A DNA stretch of 64,000 bases, taken from positions 203,578-267,577 of the forward strand of contig NZ_JAAOLY010000009.1 of NCBI RefSeq assembly GCF_011601275.1, read 5' to 3'. This stretch comes from Janthinobacterium lividum. GTDB lineage: Bacteria; Pseudomonadota; Gammaproteobacteria; Burkholderiales; Burkholderiaceae_D. Under the pieces are notes generated by a model. It was not told the DNA's origin, did not search any database, and saw only the letters and a program-made list of their open reading frames with translations. Each line of letters starts with the position of its first letter. Positions within the stretch are counted from its first letter, which is position 1. Below are positions 47,842-56,999 of the stretch, piece by piece. Made by a program: the position numbers and the translations under genes.

Positions 47842-49314
47842 TCAGCCTTTCGTGGTTTGCACTTCCGTCTGCACAACGGCCTGGGCCTTCACGTCGGCCG
47901 CATCTTCCTCGTCGCTGTCCGTGCCCTTGCTGATGCTTTCGCCATCGTCGCGGCGCAAGGTCCAGAAGGTCAGCGAGGACAGCACCGTCAAGGCTGCCAG
48001 GGTGAGGAAGGCGTGGTGCAGGGCCGTGCTGAGCATGGCGCGGTCCGACTGTGGCATGTCGCCCAGGTACCAGCCCGTGATCAGCGAACCGAAGGCGAGG
48101 CCAAAGCTCATCGACAGTTGCTGCATCGAGCTGGCGATGGTGCTGGCCATGCTGGAGTCGGCCTTGTCGACGTCGGCATACGCGATGGTATTCATGCTGG
48201 AAAACTGCAGCGAATTGAAAAAGCCCATGCACAGGCTGATGGCGACGATCACGTACAGGGGCGTGCCCACGCCCACCTGCGAAAACATGGCGATGGTGAC
48301 GCCGATCAGCACGGTGTTGACGATCAGCACCTGGCGGTAGCCGAAGCGGGCCAGCACGCGCGCGGAAATGAATTTCATGCCCATGGCGGCTGCGGCCGAC
48401 GGCATCATCAGCAAGCCCGATTGCCACGCGGGCAAGCCCAGGCCCAGCTGGTACAGCAGCGGCAAGAGGAAGGGCAGGCCGCCCACGCCCAGGCGCGTGA
48501 CGAAGCCGCCCACCACGGAGACCCGGAAGGTGCGGATCTTGAACAAGGTCAGGCGCAGCAGCGGGTGCAGCACCTCGCTTGAATGCCAGGCATACGCGGC
48601 CAGCAGGCTGATGGAAATGAACAGCAGCACGGCAAACGAGGTGCCATCGATGCGGTGTTCGCCGAAGATTTCCAGCAGCCATGACAGCAGCGCGATGCCC
48701 GTGCCGAACAGCACCAGGCCGATCAGGTCCAGCGGACGGGGCTTGTCGCCATAGTAATCGGGCATGTAGCGGTGCGCCAGGTACAGCGCCACAAGGCCGA
48801 CAGGCACGTTGACGAAGAAAATCTCGCGCCACGACAGCCAGTGCACGATCAGCCCGCCCACCGTGGGACCCAGCAAGGGGCCGATCAGGGCGGGGATGAT
48901 GACGAAGTTCATGGCCGCCAGCAATTGCGACTTGGGAAAGGTGCGGATGATGGTGAGCCTGCCCACCGGCATCATCATGGCCGCGCCCACCCCTTGCAGC
49001 AGGCGTGCGGCCACCAGCATGGGCGCATTCACGGACAGGCCGCACAGGATGGAGGCGATGGTAAAGATGGCAACAGCGGCGGAAAATACGCGCCGCGTGC
49101 CGAAACGGTCGGCCATCCAGCCGCTGATGGGAATGCATACGGCCAGGCTCAGGATGTAGCTGGTGACGACGGCCTTCAGGCTCAGCGGCGTCACGTTGAG
49201 GCTGGCGGCCATGGCGGGGATGGCGGTGTTGACGATGGTGGAGTCGAGTTGCTCCATGAACAGGGCGGTGGCGACCACCCAGGGAAGGTAGCTTTTAATC
49301 GGGGAACTGGTCAT
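47842..49314 (-). CDS. MFS multidrug transporter, DHA2 (EmrB/QacA) type
   Basis: A 490-residue protein with about 14 membrane helices. DHA2 signatures: the N-terminal LDSTIVNTAIPAMAASL, motif A in GWMADRFGTRRVF, and motif C in ALIGPLLGPTVGGLI; the C-terminal tail is acidic and polar (DSDEEDAADVKAQ). Probably a proton-driven drug efflux pump; no adjacent EmrA-like adaptor or TetR regulator is present. It occupies the place where pilB usually precedes pilC. Confidence 0.9.
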   Translation of the reverse strand: MTSSPIKSYLPWVVATALFMEQLDSTIVNTAIPAMAASLNVTPLSLKAVVTSYILSLAVCIPISGWMADRFGTRRVFSAAVAIFTIASILCGLSVNAPMLVAARLLQGVGAAMMMPVGRLTIIRTFPKSQLLAAMNFVIIPALIGPLLGPTVGGLIVHWLSWREIFFVNVPVGLVALYLAHRYMPDYYGDKPRPLDLIGLVLFGTGIALLSWLLEIFGEHRIDGTSFAVLLFISISLLAAYAWHSSEVLHPLLRLTLFKIRTFRVSVVGGFVTRLGVGGLPFLLPLLYQLGLGLPAWQSGLLMMPSAAAAMGMKFISARVLARFGYRQVLIVNTVLIGVTIAMFSQVGVGTPLYVIVAISLCMGFFNSLQFSSMNTIAYADVDKADSSMASTIASSMQQLSMSFGLAFGSLITGWYLGDMPQSDRAMLSTALHHAFLTLAALTVLSSLTFWTLRRDDGESISKGTDSDEEDAADVKAQAVVQTEVQTTKG

Positions 49315-49513
49315 GGATGCGAGCCTGAGGAGGAAAAACGGAGCCGACAGTACGACGAATTGTCACATAAATGGCGCAGGCGTGCCGCCCGCGCCCTTCA
49401 TTTTGGCAGCTTGCCGGGGGCCGAGTCCATGGAACATTTGTTCTATGGCAATAGATTGCGTACACGGCTAGCATGTGTTTTCCGGTCTCTTCCTTCCCCG
49501 AAAGTCACATCAC

Positions 49514-50659
49514 ATGAAAAATGCACTTACTTTCCTTGCCTTGGGCGCGGCCCTGTCCGCATGCGGTGGCGGCAGCGATGGCGGCACGCCGGAAGCACCG
49601 GTTACGCCACCTGTCGTGGTCACGCCCGTCGCCGATCCCGTGACGCTCGCCTCGCAAGCGGTCGCGGCCCAGGCTGGCCTGGCCGTGATCGCCGGCGCCA
49701 ATGCGGACGAGACGGTGTATGACGTGGCCGCCGATATCGGCGACACGTGGCGCATCACGTTTGACAACGCCAAAAAAACGTTCAGCATCAAGGTCCTGTC
49801 GACGCAATTCAACTTGAGCGACCGCAGCGGCACGTTCAGCGCCACGTCCACCGGCAATATCACCACATATACTGGCACCGATTTGAGCCTGAGCGTCGAC
49901 GCGCGCACGCGCTTGCTGACGGGGACTGTGAAACTGGGCGGCATGAATTCCAGCGTCAGCGGCAGCGGCTATGCCGCCACCGACGTGGCCAAGCTGGCCG
50001 GCAGCTATATCTTCCTGGGCGCCATGCGCAATGCCTCGAACGGCGGAGACCGTTTCAATCCGAAAGGCAGCCTCAAGGTGGCGGCCGATGGCAGCGCGCA
50101 ACTGTGCAACGGCGGCGTGTTCAATGCGCAAGGCGTGTGCTCCGCCGTATCGCCGCAGCTGGAAGCGGAAAATGCCAGCCTGACTTTGGTCCGTGATGCC
50201 GCGCGCGGCCTGATCGTCGCCCGTCAGGGCCAGCAGGATTTCGGCATTGTCCACGTGCATGCGGGGGACCGGGGGCTGGCGCTGTTCATCGACCGCTACA
50301 GCCGTAACCAGCAGAACGTGCTGCGCGTGGGCACCATCGTTGCCACCAAACAGCAAAAGATCGGCACGGAAATCGCCGGCAGCTACGCCTGCGCGGCGCC
50401 GGGCATCAGCGCGAAGATCGTCGTGGCCGGCAGCACCGCCACCATCACCAACAACACCGCCGGCAAGACGCACGCCGAAACCATCACCGTCAACAAGCTG
50501 GGCCTGGGTGCGCAAGCTGTCGATTTCGATGGCATCGCCGTGTTCAAGGACCCGGCCGACGTGCCGGCGGATTATTCGATGTTCATGCCGGTGTCGTCGA
50601 GCATGGCGGTCGAATTTTCGACCGACCGCTCGTATATGGGCACGTGTCTGAAAAATTAA
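49514..50659 (+). CDS. Lipoprotein of unknown function
   Basis: A 381-residue lipoprotein: signal LTFLALGAALSAC with Cys about residue 17, then a Gly/Pro/Thr-rich linker (GGGSDGGTPEAPVTPP) and a body of repeated beta-strand-like segments rich in Gly, Ser and Thr. No domain is recognised. It resembles the many surface or periplasmic lipoproteins with a GGG linker in Oxalobacteraceae. Divergent from the DHA2 transporter and convergent with cobQ. Confidence 0.75.
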   Translation: MKNALTFLALGAALSACGGGSDGGTPEAPVTPPVVVTPVADPVTLASQAVAAQAGLAVIAGANADETVYDVAADIGDTWRITFDNAKKTFSIKVLSTQFNLSDRSGTFSATSTGNITTYTGTDLSLSVDARTRLLTGTVKLGGMNSSVSGSGYAATDVAKLAGSYIFLGAMRNASNGGDRFNPKGSLKVAADGSAQLCNGGVFNAQGVCSAVSPQLEAENASLTLVRDAARGLIVARQGQQDFGIVHVHAGDRGLALFIDRYSRNQQNVLRVGTIVATKQQKIGTEIAGSYACAAPGISAKIVVAGSTATITNNTAGKTHAETITVNKLGLGAQAVDFDGIAVFKDPADVPADYSMFMPVSSSMAVEFSTDRSYMGTCLKN

Positions 50660-50688
50660 GGGGTGCTGCCACGTGCCTGTGTGAGTAG

Positions 50689-50718
50689 GTCGGGTTAGCC
50701 GGAACGGCGTAACCCGAC
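50689..50718. repeat. REP-like palindrome
   Basis: GTCGGGTTA-type arm (50690-50697) and TAACCCGAC (50710-50718), with an inner GCC/GGC pair and GGAAC loop, preceded by GTAG. Same class as the element at 33152. Lies in the 66-base gap between the convergent lipoprotein and cobQ genes, where it may also act as terminator or mRNA 3' end protector. Confidence 0.7.
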
Positions 50719-50725
50719 ACCACCA

Positions 50726-52180
50726 TTAGCGTGGCAGACGTTCCAGTGCATCCATCAACGGCATCGCCGCATCGGCAATCCGCTCCAGGCTGGCATCGCG
50801 CAGGGCGGCGGTATCCACCATGTGGCCGGAGTCCAGTCCCGCCCAGCGCAGCAGCGCCGAACACGCGGCGGGCGTGTCGAACATGCCGTGCAAATAGCTG
50901 CCGAGGATTTGCCCGTCGCCCGACACGGCGCCTTCCGGCCGCCCATCGATGACAAAGGCCGGCTGCGCCAGCGCCGCGCCATGCGAGACGCCCATGTGGA
51001 TTTCATAGCCTGCCACGGGCGCATCGGCCGCGCCGGCAAACGCGCAGTGGCCGCTCACCTGTTCCAGCCGCTTGTCGCTTGTCAGCTCCGTCACCATGTC
51101 GAGCAGGCCCAGTGCCTTTGACTCTCCCGCCGCGCCTTCCACGCCCAGCGGATCGCGCACGCTTTGCCCCAGCATCTGGAAGCCGCCGCAAATGCCGAGC
51201 ACCTTGCCGTCGTAGCGCAGGTGTTTTGCCAGGTAGGCGGGCCAGCCTTGCTGCTGCAGCCAGGCCAGGTCGCCGCGCGTGTTTTTACTACCGGGCAGTA
51301 TCACCAGGTCGGCCGCCGGAATCGGCTGTCCCTGCTGGATGAATTGCAGGTCGACCTCGGGGTGGGCGCGCAGCGCGTCGAAGTCCGTGTGGTTGCTGAT
51401 GCGCGGCAGTTGCGGCACCACCACCTTGAAAGCGCCCCGTTCGGCCTGCATCGCTTCGACGGCATCCTCCGCGTCGAGGAACAGGCCTTGCAGATATGGC
51501 AGCACGGCCAGCACGGGTTTGCCCGTTTGCTGCTCAAGCCACTCGATGCCCGGTTGCAGCAGCGAGATGTCGCCGCGAAAGCGGTTGATGACGAAGCCGA
51601 CGATGCGCGCCCGTTCGCTGTCGGACAAGCACGCCAGGGTGCCGATGATGTGCGCGAACACGCCGCCCCGGTCGATGTCGGCCACCAGGATCACGGGGCA
51701 GTCGACTGCTTCGGCAAAGCCCATGTTGGCGATGTCGCGCGCACGCAGGTTGACTTCGGCCGGGCTGCCCGCGCCTTCGACGACGACGGCGTCGTATTGC
51801 TGGCGCAAGCGGGCGTACGATTCCAGCACGGCGCCCATGGCGATGGTTTTATATTGCTGGTAGTCGCGCGCATCCATCTCGGCGCGCACCTTGCCGTGGA
51901 TGATCACTTGCGCGCCCGTGTTCGACGACGGTTTCAAGAGCACCGGATTCATGTCCGTGTGCGGCGCGATGCCGCAGGCCAGCGCCTGCAAGGCTTGCGC
52001 GCGGCCTATCTCGCCGCCATCGCTGGTCACGGCGCTATTCAAGGCCATGTTTTGCGGCTTGAACGGCGCTACCGTCACGCCACGGCGTTTCAACAAGCGG
52101 CACAGGGCTGCGACGACGGTGCTCTTGCCCGCGTCGGATGTTGTGCCCTGCACCATCAGGGCGGTGAAGGGACTCTTCAT
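50726..52180 (-). CDS. cobQ: Cobyric acid synthase CobQ
   Basis: Glutamine-dependent amidotransferase that amidates four side chains of adenosyl-cobyrinic acid a,c-diamide. The 484 residues show the N-terminal ATPase motif [19 protein letters not shown] and [12 protein letters not shown], and the C-terminal GATase domain with nucleophile Cys near 331 ([10 protein letters not shown]) and His in [11 protein letters not shown] at 52180 has GGAG upstream. Last gene of the riboswitch-led cobalamin operon; starts in an ATGA overlap. Confidence 0.95.
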   Translation of the reverse strand: MKSPFTALMVQGTTSDAGKSTVVAALCRLLKRRGVTVAPFKPQNMALNSAVTSDGGEIGRAQALQALACGIAPHTDMNPVLLKPSSNTGAQVIIHGKVRAEMDARDYQQYKTIAMGAVLESYARLRQQYDAVVVEGAGSPAEVNLRARDIANMGFAEAVDCPVILVADIDRGGVFAHIIGTLACLSDSERARIVGFVINRFRGDISLLQPGIEWLEQQTGKPVLAVLPYLQGLFLDAEDAVEAMQAERGAFKVVVPQLPRISNHTDFDALRAHPEVDLQFIQQGQPIPAADLVILPGSKNTRGDLAWLQQQGWPAYLAKHLRYDGKVLGICGGFQMLGQSVRDPLGVEGAAGESKALGLLDMVTELTSDKRLEQVSGHCAFAGAADAPVAGYEIHMGVSHGAALAQPAFVIDGRPEGAVSGDGQILGSYLHGMFDTPAACSALLRWAGLDSGHMVDTAALRDASLERIADAAMPLMDALERLPR

Positions 52181-52974
52181 GCCTGCCGCTCCTGCCACTG
52201 CGCGATGATGTCGCTGATCTGGCGCAGCCCTTCGGTAATCGCCGCCGGGCCTGGTGACAGGATGTCGGGCGACTTGATCTCGAACAGCATGTCATTGCGT
52301 ACTGCGGGAATCGCTCCCCAGCCCGGGCGTGCCGCCAGTTGCGCCGGCTGGAACTTCTTGCCGCACCAGCTGGCGAGGATGATGTCGGGCGCGCGCGCGA
52401 CCACGTCATGGGGATCGGCGATGATGCGTTCCTTCGCGCCCGGATGCGCGGACAGTTCCGGGAAGGCGTCCGTGCCGCCGGCGATCTCGATCAGTTCCGC
52501 CGCCCAGCCGATGCCGCTCATCAGGGGATCGTTCCACTCTTCAAAGTAAATCACGGGCTTGCGCGTCCAGAGGGCGGCGCGGGCGCGGGCTGCGGCGATG
52601 TCCGCTCGCAGGCTGGCGATCAATGCGTTGCCCGCCGCCTCGCGCTGTACCAGCGCGGCCAGCACGGCGATCATGCGCAGGATGCCGTCCACCGTGCGCT
52701 GGTTGAACTGGTGCACTTCGATGCCGGCCTTGACCAGGTCGCGGCAGATATCGGCCTGCATGTCGCAAAAACCGATCACGAGATCCGGTTTCACTGCCAG
52801 GATGCGTTCCAGGTTCGTGGACGAAAAGCCGCTGATCTTGGTCTTTTCCTCACGCGCGCGGGGAGGCCGCACGGTAAAGCCGGAAATGCCGGCGATCGTG
52901 TCTTCGGCGCCCAGCGCGTACAGCGTCTCCACGGCTTCCGTCGACAGGCAGGCGATGCGCTGGTAGTGACTCAT
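52177..52974 (-). CDS. BtuF-like cobalamin-binding protein without signal peptide
   Basis: A 265-residue type III periplasmic-binding-protein fold related to BtuF ([64 protein letters not shown]). Unlike the next gene it begins directly with [11 protein letters not shown] and has no signal peptide or membrane segment, so it is predicted to be cytoplasmic. A longer frame to 53022 adds no signal either. Such paralogues occur in proteobacterial cobalamin loci; function unproven, possibly binding an intracellular corrinoid. Four-base overlaps on both sides. Confidence 0.82.
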   Translation of the reverse strand: MSHYQRIACLSTEAVETLYALGAEDTIAGISGFTVRPPRAREEKTKISGFSSTNLERILAVKPDLVIGFCDMQADICRDLVKAGIEVHQFNQRTVDGILRMIAVLAALVQREAAGNALIASLRADIAAARARAALWTRKPVIYFEEWNDPLMSGIGWAAELIEIAGGTDAFPELSAHPGAKERIIADPHDVVARAPDIILASWCGKKFQPAQLAARPGWGAIPAVRNDMLFEIKSPDILSPGPAAITEGLRQISDIIAQWQERQA

Positions 52975-53870
52975 TGAGCAGCCTTGGCGCGGCGCTGGCG
53001 GGCCATTTCCAGCTGTTCGCACATGGCGGCCGTGCCTTCGATCATGCGCGGGCCGGCGCGGTTCAGCAGGTCGCCATTCAGGCGGAACAGATTATTTTTG
53101 CGCACGGCCGTCATCGATGGGAAGGCGCGCCACATGGCCAGGCCGCCTTCGCTGCGCGGATCGCTTTTTTCGCTGGTGCCGAAGATGACTTCAGGGTCTT
53201 CCTGCAGCACGCCTTCCGGGGTGACGACGGGCGCCACCACCTTCATCGCGGCGAACACATTCTGGCCACCGCACAGGCGCATCGAATCGCTGATGATGCT
53301 CGCGCCGCTCAAGGTATACAGAGGTTTGTCCCACACCTGGTAAAACACGCGCACGGGCGGGCGCTGCGCGTATTGCGCCGTCAGGCTGGCCAGCTTGGCG
53401 CGTAGCTGGGCGGCGGCCGGTTTGGCGGTTTTTTCCGTACCCATCAACTGGCTTAGGCGCTCCATGCTGTCGGGGATATCGGCCAGCTTGCGCGGTTCGC
53501 TGTGATAGATCGGCACCTTCAACTGGCGCAGCATGGCGATCTGGCGTTCGGCGCTGCCATGCATCCACACGACGATCAGGTCCGGCTTCATGGCGATGAT
53601 GCGTTCCATGTCGTACTGGCGGTTGTCGCCTACCTGCGGCAGTTTCTTGGCCGCTTCCGGGTAGTCGCTGTAGCTGACGACGCCGGCGATCTTCTCGCCG
53701 CCGCCGGCTGCGAACAGCAGTTCCGTCACGTGCGGCGCCAGCGCCAGGATGCGCTGTGCCGGTTTTTCAACGGTGACGACATTGCCGTCATCGTCGCGCA
53801 CGGTGATGGCGGCGTGCGCCTGCAACGAGATCAATCCAGCCAGCAGCAGCGATATTTTCAAGATTTTCAT
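52971..53870 (-). CDS. btuF: Vitamin B12 ABC transporter substrate-binding protein BtuF
   Basis: Periplasmic corrinoid-binding component of the BtuCDF importer. The 299-residue precursor has a signal peptide (MKILKISLLLAGLISLQAHA) and the BtuF/FepB fold: PAQRILALAPHVTELLFAAGG, VVSYSDYPEAAKKLPQVG and VFYQVWDKPLYTLSGASIISD. The ATG at 53870 is five bases after GGAAG; longer frames reach into the neighbouring gene and lack a signal. Separated from btuC and btuD by five biosynthetic genes. Confidence 0.93.
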   Translation of the reverse strand: MKILKISLLLAGLISLQAHAAITVRDDDGNVVTVEKPAQRILALAPHVTELLFAAGGGEKIAGVVSYSDYPEAAKKLPQVGDNRQYDMERIIAMKPDLIVVWMHGSAERQIAMLRQLKVPIYHSEPRKLADIPDSMERLSQLMGTEKTAKPAAAQLRAKLASLTAQYAQRPPVRVFYQVWDKPLYTLSGASIISDSMRLCGGQNVFAAMKVVAPVVTPEGVLQEDPEVIFGTSEKSDPRSEGGLAMWRAFPSMTAVRKNNLFRLNGDLLNRAGPRMIEGTAAMCEQLEMARQRRAKAAQ

Positions 53871-54853
53871 GTGTGCTTCCATGTGGTAAGGGCCTGCTGC
53901 AGGCGCAGCCAGGCGTGTTCGTCGGGGGGCAGGCCAAGGCGGATGCCGTGGGCCGCGTGGCGGAACAGGCGTACCCAGATGCCCGCTTCCGCCATGTGGC
54001 GCCAGAACGCTTCGGCGCGTGCTTCCGGCCACCATTGAAACAGCGCCGTGCCGCTGCTGGCAATACTGTGCGCGGCCAACAACTGGCGCAGGCGCTGGCC
54101 TTCGCCGCGCAGGCGTTCGCGCATCGCGCCCTGCCAGTGCGTGTTGGTGAGCGCCGCCAGCGCCACCTGCTGCGCCGGGCCGCTGACGGTCCATGGCCCC
54201 AGCATGTCGGCCAGTTGTGCCAGCAGCGCGGAATGGGCGGCGACAAAGCCCAGGCGCAGTCCCGCCAGGCCAAAGAATTTGCCCACAGAACGCAGTACGA
54301 TCAGGCCTGGCTGGCCCGTATGCGGACCGAGGCTGGCGTGCGCTTCCGTGTCGCCAAACGCTTCATCGACCACCAGCCAGCCGCCGCGCGCGGCCAATTT
54401 ACCTGCCCACTCCAACAGCAGTGCCGGGGCGATGCGCTCGCCCGTGGGATTGTTTGGATTGCAGACGACCAGCACCTCGCAGCTATCCACCGCATCGGCC
54501 AGCTGCGCATACGGCACTTGGCGTAATTCGTGACCATGCTGGCGCCAGTGGTGCGCGTGTTCCGCATACGACGGCGCGGCCACCGCGACGCGCGACGGTG
54601 CGCGCAGCCGGGGCAGGGCCTGGATGGCGGCCTGCGTGCCCGCCACGGGCAGCATGGCCGGCGCGTCGTAGTACGCGCAGGCGGCAGCGGCCAGCGCGGG
54701 ATCGGCTTCCGGCAGCCGGTGCCAGGCGTTGGCGTCGGGTGCTGGCGCTGCATACCAGTGCGGGTTGATGCCCGTCGACAGGTCGATCCAGCCGGCGATG
54801 GGCCGTCCATATTCTCGCGCGGCGTCGCGCAGGTTGCCGCCATGTTCAAGCAA
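53867..54853 (-). CDS. cobD: L-threonine-O-3-phosphate decarboxylase CobD
   Basis: PLP enzyme that makes (R)-1-amino-2-propanol phosphate for the nucleotide loop. In 328 residues: GWIDLSTGINPHWY at the start, CNPNNPTG, the D-EAF segment (VVDEAFGD) and the PLP lysine in LRSVGKFFGLAGLRLGF. The start is a TTG at 54851-54853 overlapping the cbiB 3' end, with GGGAA eight bases upstream; no ATG is available before the conserved LEHGGNLRDAA start. Confidence 0.92.
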   Translation of the reverse strand: MLEHGGNLRDAAREYGRPIAGWIDLSTGINPHWYAAPAPDANAWHRLPEADPALAAAACAYYDAPAMLPVAGTQAAIQALPRLRAPSRVAVAAPSYAEHAHHWRQHGHELRQVPYAQLADAVDSCEVLVVCNPNNPTGERIAPALLLEWAGKLAARGGWLVVDEAFGDTEAHASLGPHTGQPGLIVLRSVGKFFGLAGLRLGFVAAHSALLAQLADMLGPWTVSGPAQQVALAALTNTHWQGAMRERLRGEGQRLRQLLAAHSIASSGTALFQWWPEARAEAFWRHMAEAGIWVRLFRHAAHGIRLGLPPDEHAWLRLQQALTTWKHT

Positions 54854-55799
54854 GGTATTTTCCCTTCAGGTAGTACAGGCCCGCCAGCAGCGCTACCCAG
54901 ATCAGCCACAGCACGGCCGTTTCGGCCACCAGGCGCCAGGCGCGGTCGATGTCGCGCGCTTCGGCGGGACGGCCGGTTCCCAACGGCGGGCGGCGTTCCA
55001 GTTCGCCGTCGTAGATGGCGTCGCCGCCCAAAGCCAAGCCCAGGGCGCCGGCGCCGCTGGCCATGACGGGCCCCGCGTTCGGACTGCCCCAATTTGGCGC
55101 CTGGGTGCGCCAGCAGTGCCACGCGCGCTGTTTGTCTGCCATGCTCTTGCCCAGCAAGACATATGACAGGGCCGTCAGGCGCGCCGGCAGGTAATTCAAG
55201 ATGTCGTCGATGCGCGCGGCGCAGCAGCCGAACCAGTCGTAGCGTTCGTTGCGGTAGCCCCACATGGCGTCGAGGGTGTTGGCCAGCCTGAATAGCACGG
55301 CGCCGGGGCCGCCCGCCACGGCAAACCAGAACAGGGTGCCGAAGACGGCATCGTTGCCGTTTTCCAGCAAGGATTCCGTGCTGGCCTTGGCCAGGCTGGC
55401 CGCGTCGGCATTGGCCGTGTCGCGGCTGACGATGCGCGCCGTCAGCAGGCGCGCCTTGTCCAGGTCATCGATGGCCAGGGCGTCGGCAATCGGTTGATTG
55501 TGGTCGCGCAGGCTGCGCAGGCCCAGGCAAAGATAGAGCAGGAAGACGTGGAGTGCCGCACCGGCCAGGCCGCACAGCCACCAGGCGGCATAGCTGATGG
55601 GCAGCACGGCCAGTGTCCACGCCAGCGCGCCGCGCAGGAAACGCCGACGGCCCCGGTTCAGCAGGTGCTCGAGCGCGCCGGCGAGGCGGCCAAAGCCGAC
55701 CAGCGGATGCCAGCGGCGCGTTTCTCCCAGCAGCATGTCGAGCAGCACGCCGGCCGTCATCAAGGCGGCCAGCATGGGCAGCGACAGGCCACTCAGCAT
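54846..55799 (-). CDS. cbiB: Adenosylcobinamide-phosphate synthase CbiB
   Basis: Membrane enzyme joining aminopropanol (phosphate) to adenosylcobyric acid. The 317 residues start MLSGLSLPMLAALMTAGVLLDMLLGE and include the family motifs WHPLVGFGRLA, STESLLENGNDAVFGTLFWF, RLANTLDAMWGYRNERY and APNWGSPNAGPVMASGAGALG with several membrane helices. Start ATG 55799 overlaps the cobU end; the frame extending to 55856 lacks support. Confidence 0.94.
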   Translation of the reverse strand: MLSGLSLPMLAALMTAGVLLDMLLGETRRWHPLVGFGRLAGALEHLLNRGRRRFLRGALAWTLAVLPISYAAWWLCGLAGAALHVFLLYLCLGLRSLRDHNQPIADALAIDDLDKARLLTARIVSRDTANADAASLAKASTESLLENGNDAVFGTLFWFAVAGGPGAVLFRLANTLDAMWGYRNERYDWFGCCAARIDDILNYLPARLTALSYVLLGKSMADKQRAWHCWRTQAPNWGSPNAGPVMASGAGALGLALGGDAIYDGELERRPPLGTGRPAEARDIDRAWRLVAETAVLWLIWVALLAGLYYLKGKYLA

Positions 55800-56359
55800 G
55801 GGCCGCCTTTCAGGAACAAGGGCAGGCCGGCGGCGACAAACACGGCCTTGTCGCACACGGCCGCCACGGCCTGGTTCAAGCGGCCTGCCTCATCGGTAAA
55901 GCTGCGTGAGATGGCGCCGTAAGGCACGATGCCCATGCCCACTTCATTCGATACGAGAACGAGGTCGCAATCGGTCTCGCCAATTTCGGCCAGCGCGTAC
56001 AGCAGGTGGGCGTGCTCGCTGTGGAACAGTTCGGGCAAGGTGATGTCGCCCACGTCCGGATATGTCTCGCCGCTGGAAAACATCAGGTTCGTCAGCCACA
56101 GGGTCAGGCAATCGACCAGCAGCAGGCGGCCAGGCGCTGCTTCGCGCAGGATGGCGTCGCCCAGGCGCAGCGGTTCTTCCAGGGTTATCCACTCGCCCGG
56201 GCGCTGCGCACGGTGATGCGCGATGCGCGTGGCCATTTCGCCATCGCCCGCCTGCGCGGTGGCGATGTAGAGTACTTCCTTGCCGGACTCGCGGGCCAGC
56301 TTTTCCGCATGGGCGCTCTTGCCGGAACGGGCGCCGCCGAAGACCAGGGTGCGCGTCAT
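55793..56359 (-). CDS. cobU: Adenosylcobinamide kinase / guanylyltransferase CobU
   Basis: Bifunctional enzyme that phosphorylates adenosylcobinamide and adds GMP, giving AdoCbi-GDP. The 188 residues have the P-loop FGGARSGKSAHAE, VLYIATAQ, the H-HRAQRP segment, VDCLTLWLTNL and SNEVGMGIVP. Start ATG 56359 chosen because it directly precedes the P-loop domain. Confidence 0.95.
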   Translation of the reverse strand: MTRTLVFGGARSGKSAHAEKLARESGKEVLYIATAQAGDGEMATRIAHHRAQRPGEWITLEEPLRLGDAILREAAPGRLLLVDCLTLWLTNLMFSSGETYPDVGDITLPELFHSEHAHLLYALAEIGETDCDLVLVSNEVGMGIVPYGAISRSFTDEAGRLNQAVAAVCDKAVFVAAGLPLFLKGGPC

Positions 56360-56366
56360 GGCGCTG

Positions 56367-56999
56367 TTACCACTCGGTGCCGATTTGTGCACCGATGCCG
56401 GCCGCATACGCATGCTTGACGACGGCCATTTCGGTGACGGTGTCGGCGATCGCGATCAGTTCGTCCGGCGCGCCGCGGCCCGTGATGACCACGTGCTGCA
56501 TGGCCGGACGTTCCAGCAGGTCGGCGATGACCTTGTGCACGTCGAGGTAGTTGTACTTGAGAGCGATATTGAGTTCATCGAACAGCACCAGGCCATAGCT
56601 TGGGTCGGCCAGGAAGGTCTTCGCCTGCTCCCATGCCAGTTCGGCTTTTTCGATGTCGCGTTCGCGGTTCTGCGTTTCCCAGGTATAGCCTTCACCCATC
56701 GCATGGAAACTGATTTCGTGGGGGAAGCGGCGCAGGAATTTCTCTTCGCCCGTCGACATGGCGCCTTTGATGAACTGCACCACGCCCACTTTCATGCCGT
56801 GACCCATGGCGCGGATGGCCATGCCGAAGCCGCTCGAACTCTTGCCTTTGCCATTGCCCGTGTTGACGATGATGATGCCGATTTCCTTGTCGGCCTTGGC
56901 GATGGCCGCGTCGATGATGGCCTTCTTGCGCTCCATGCGCACGCGGTGGCGCTCGTTGATGGCGGCGGTGTCCGCGTCTGCAGGTTTGTTATCGCTCAT
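56367..56999 (-). CDS. cobO: Corrinoid adenosyltransferase CobO/BtuR
   Basis: Transfers the 5'-deoxyadenosyl group of ATP to cob(I)alamin or cob(I)yrinic acid diamide, making the coenzyme form. In 210 residues the N-terminal RHRVRMERKK helix, the P-loop NTGNGKGKSSSGFG, VQFIKGAMSTGE and FDELNIALKYNYLD are diagnostic of the CobA/CobO/BtuR family. Overlaps btuD by 4 bases. Confidence 0.95.
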   Translation of the reverse strand: MSDNKPADADTAAINERHRVRMERKKAIIDAAIAKADKEIGIIIVNTGNGKGKSSSGFGMAIRAMGHGMKVGVVQFIKGAMSTGEEKFLRRFPHEISFHAMGEGYTWETQNRERDIEKAELAWEQAKTFLADPSYGLVLFDELNIALKYNYLDVHKVIADLLERPAMQHVVITGRGAPDELIAIADTVTEMAVVKHAYAAGIGAQIGTEW

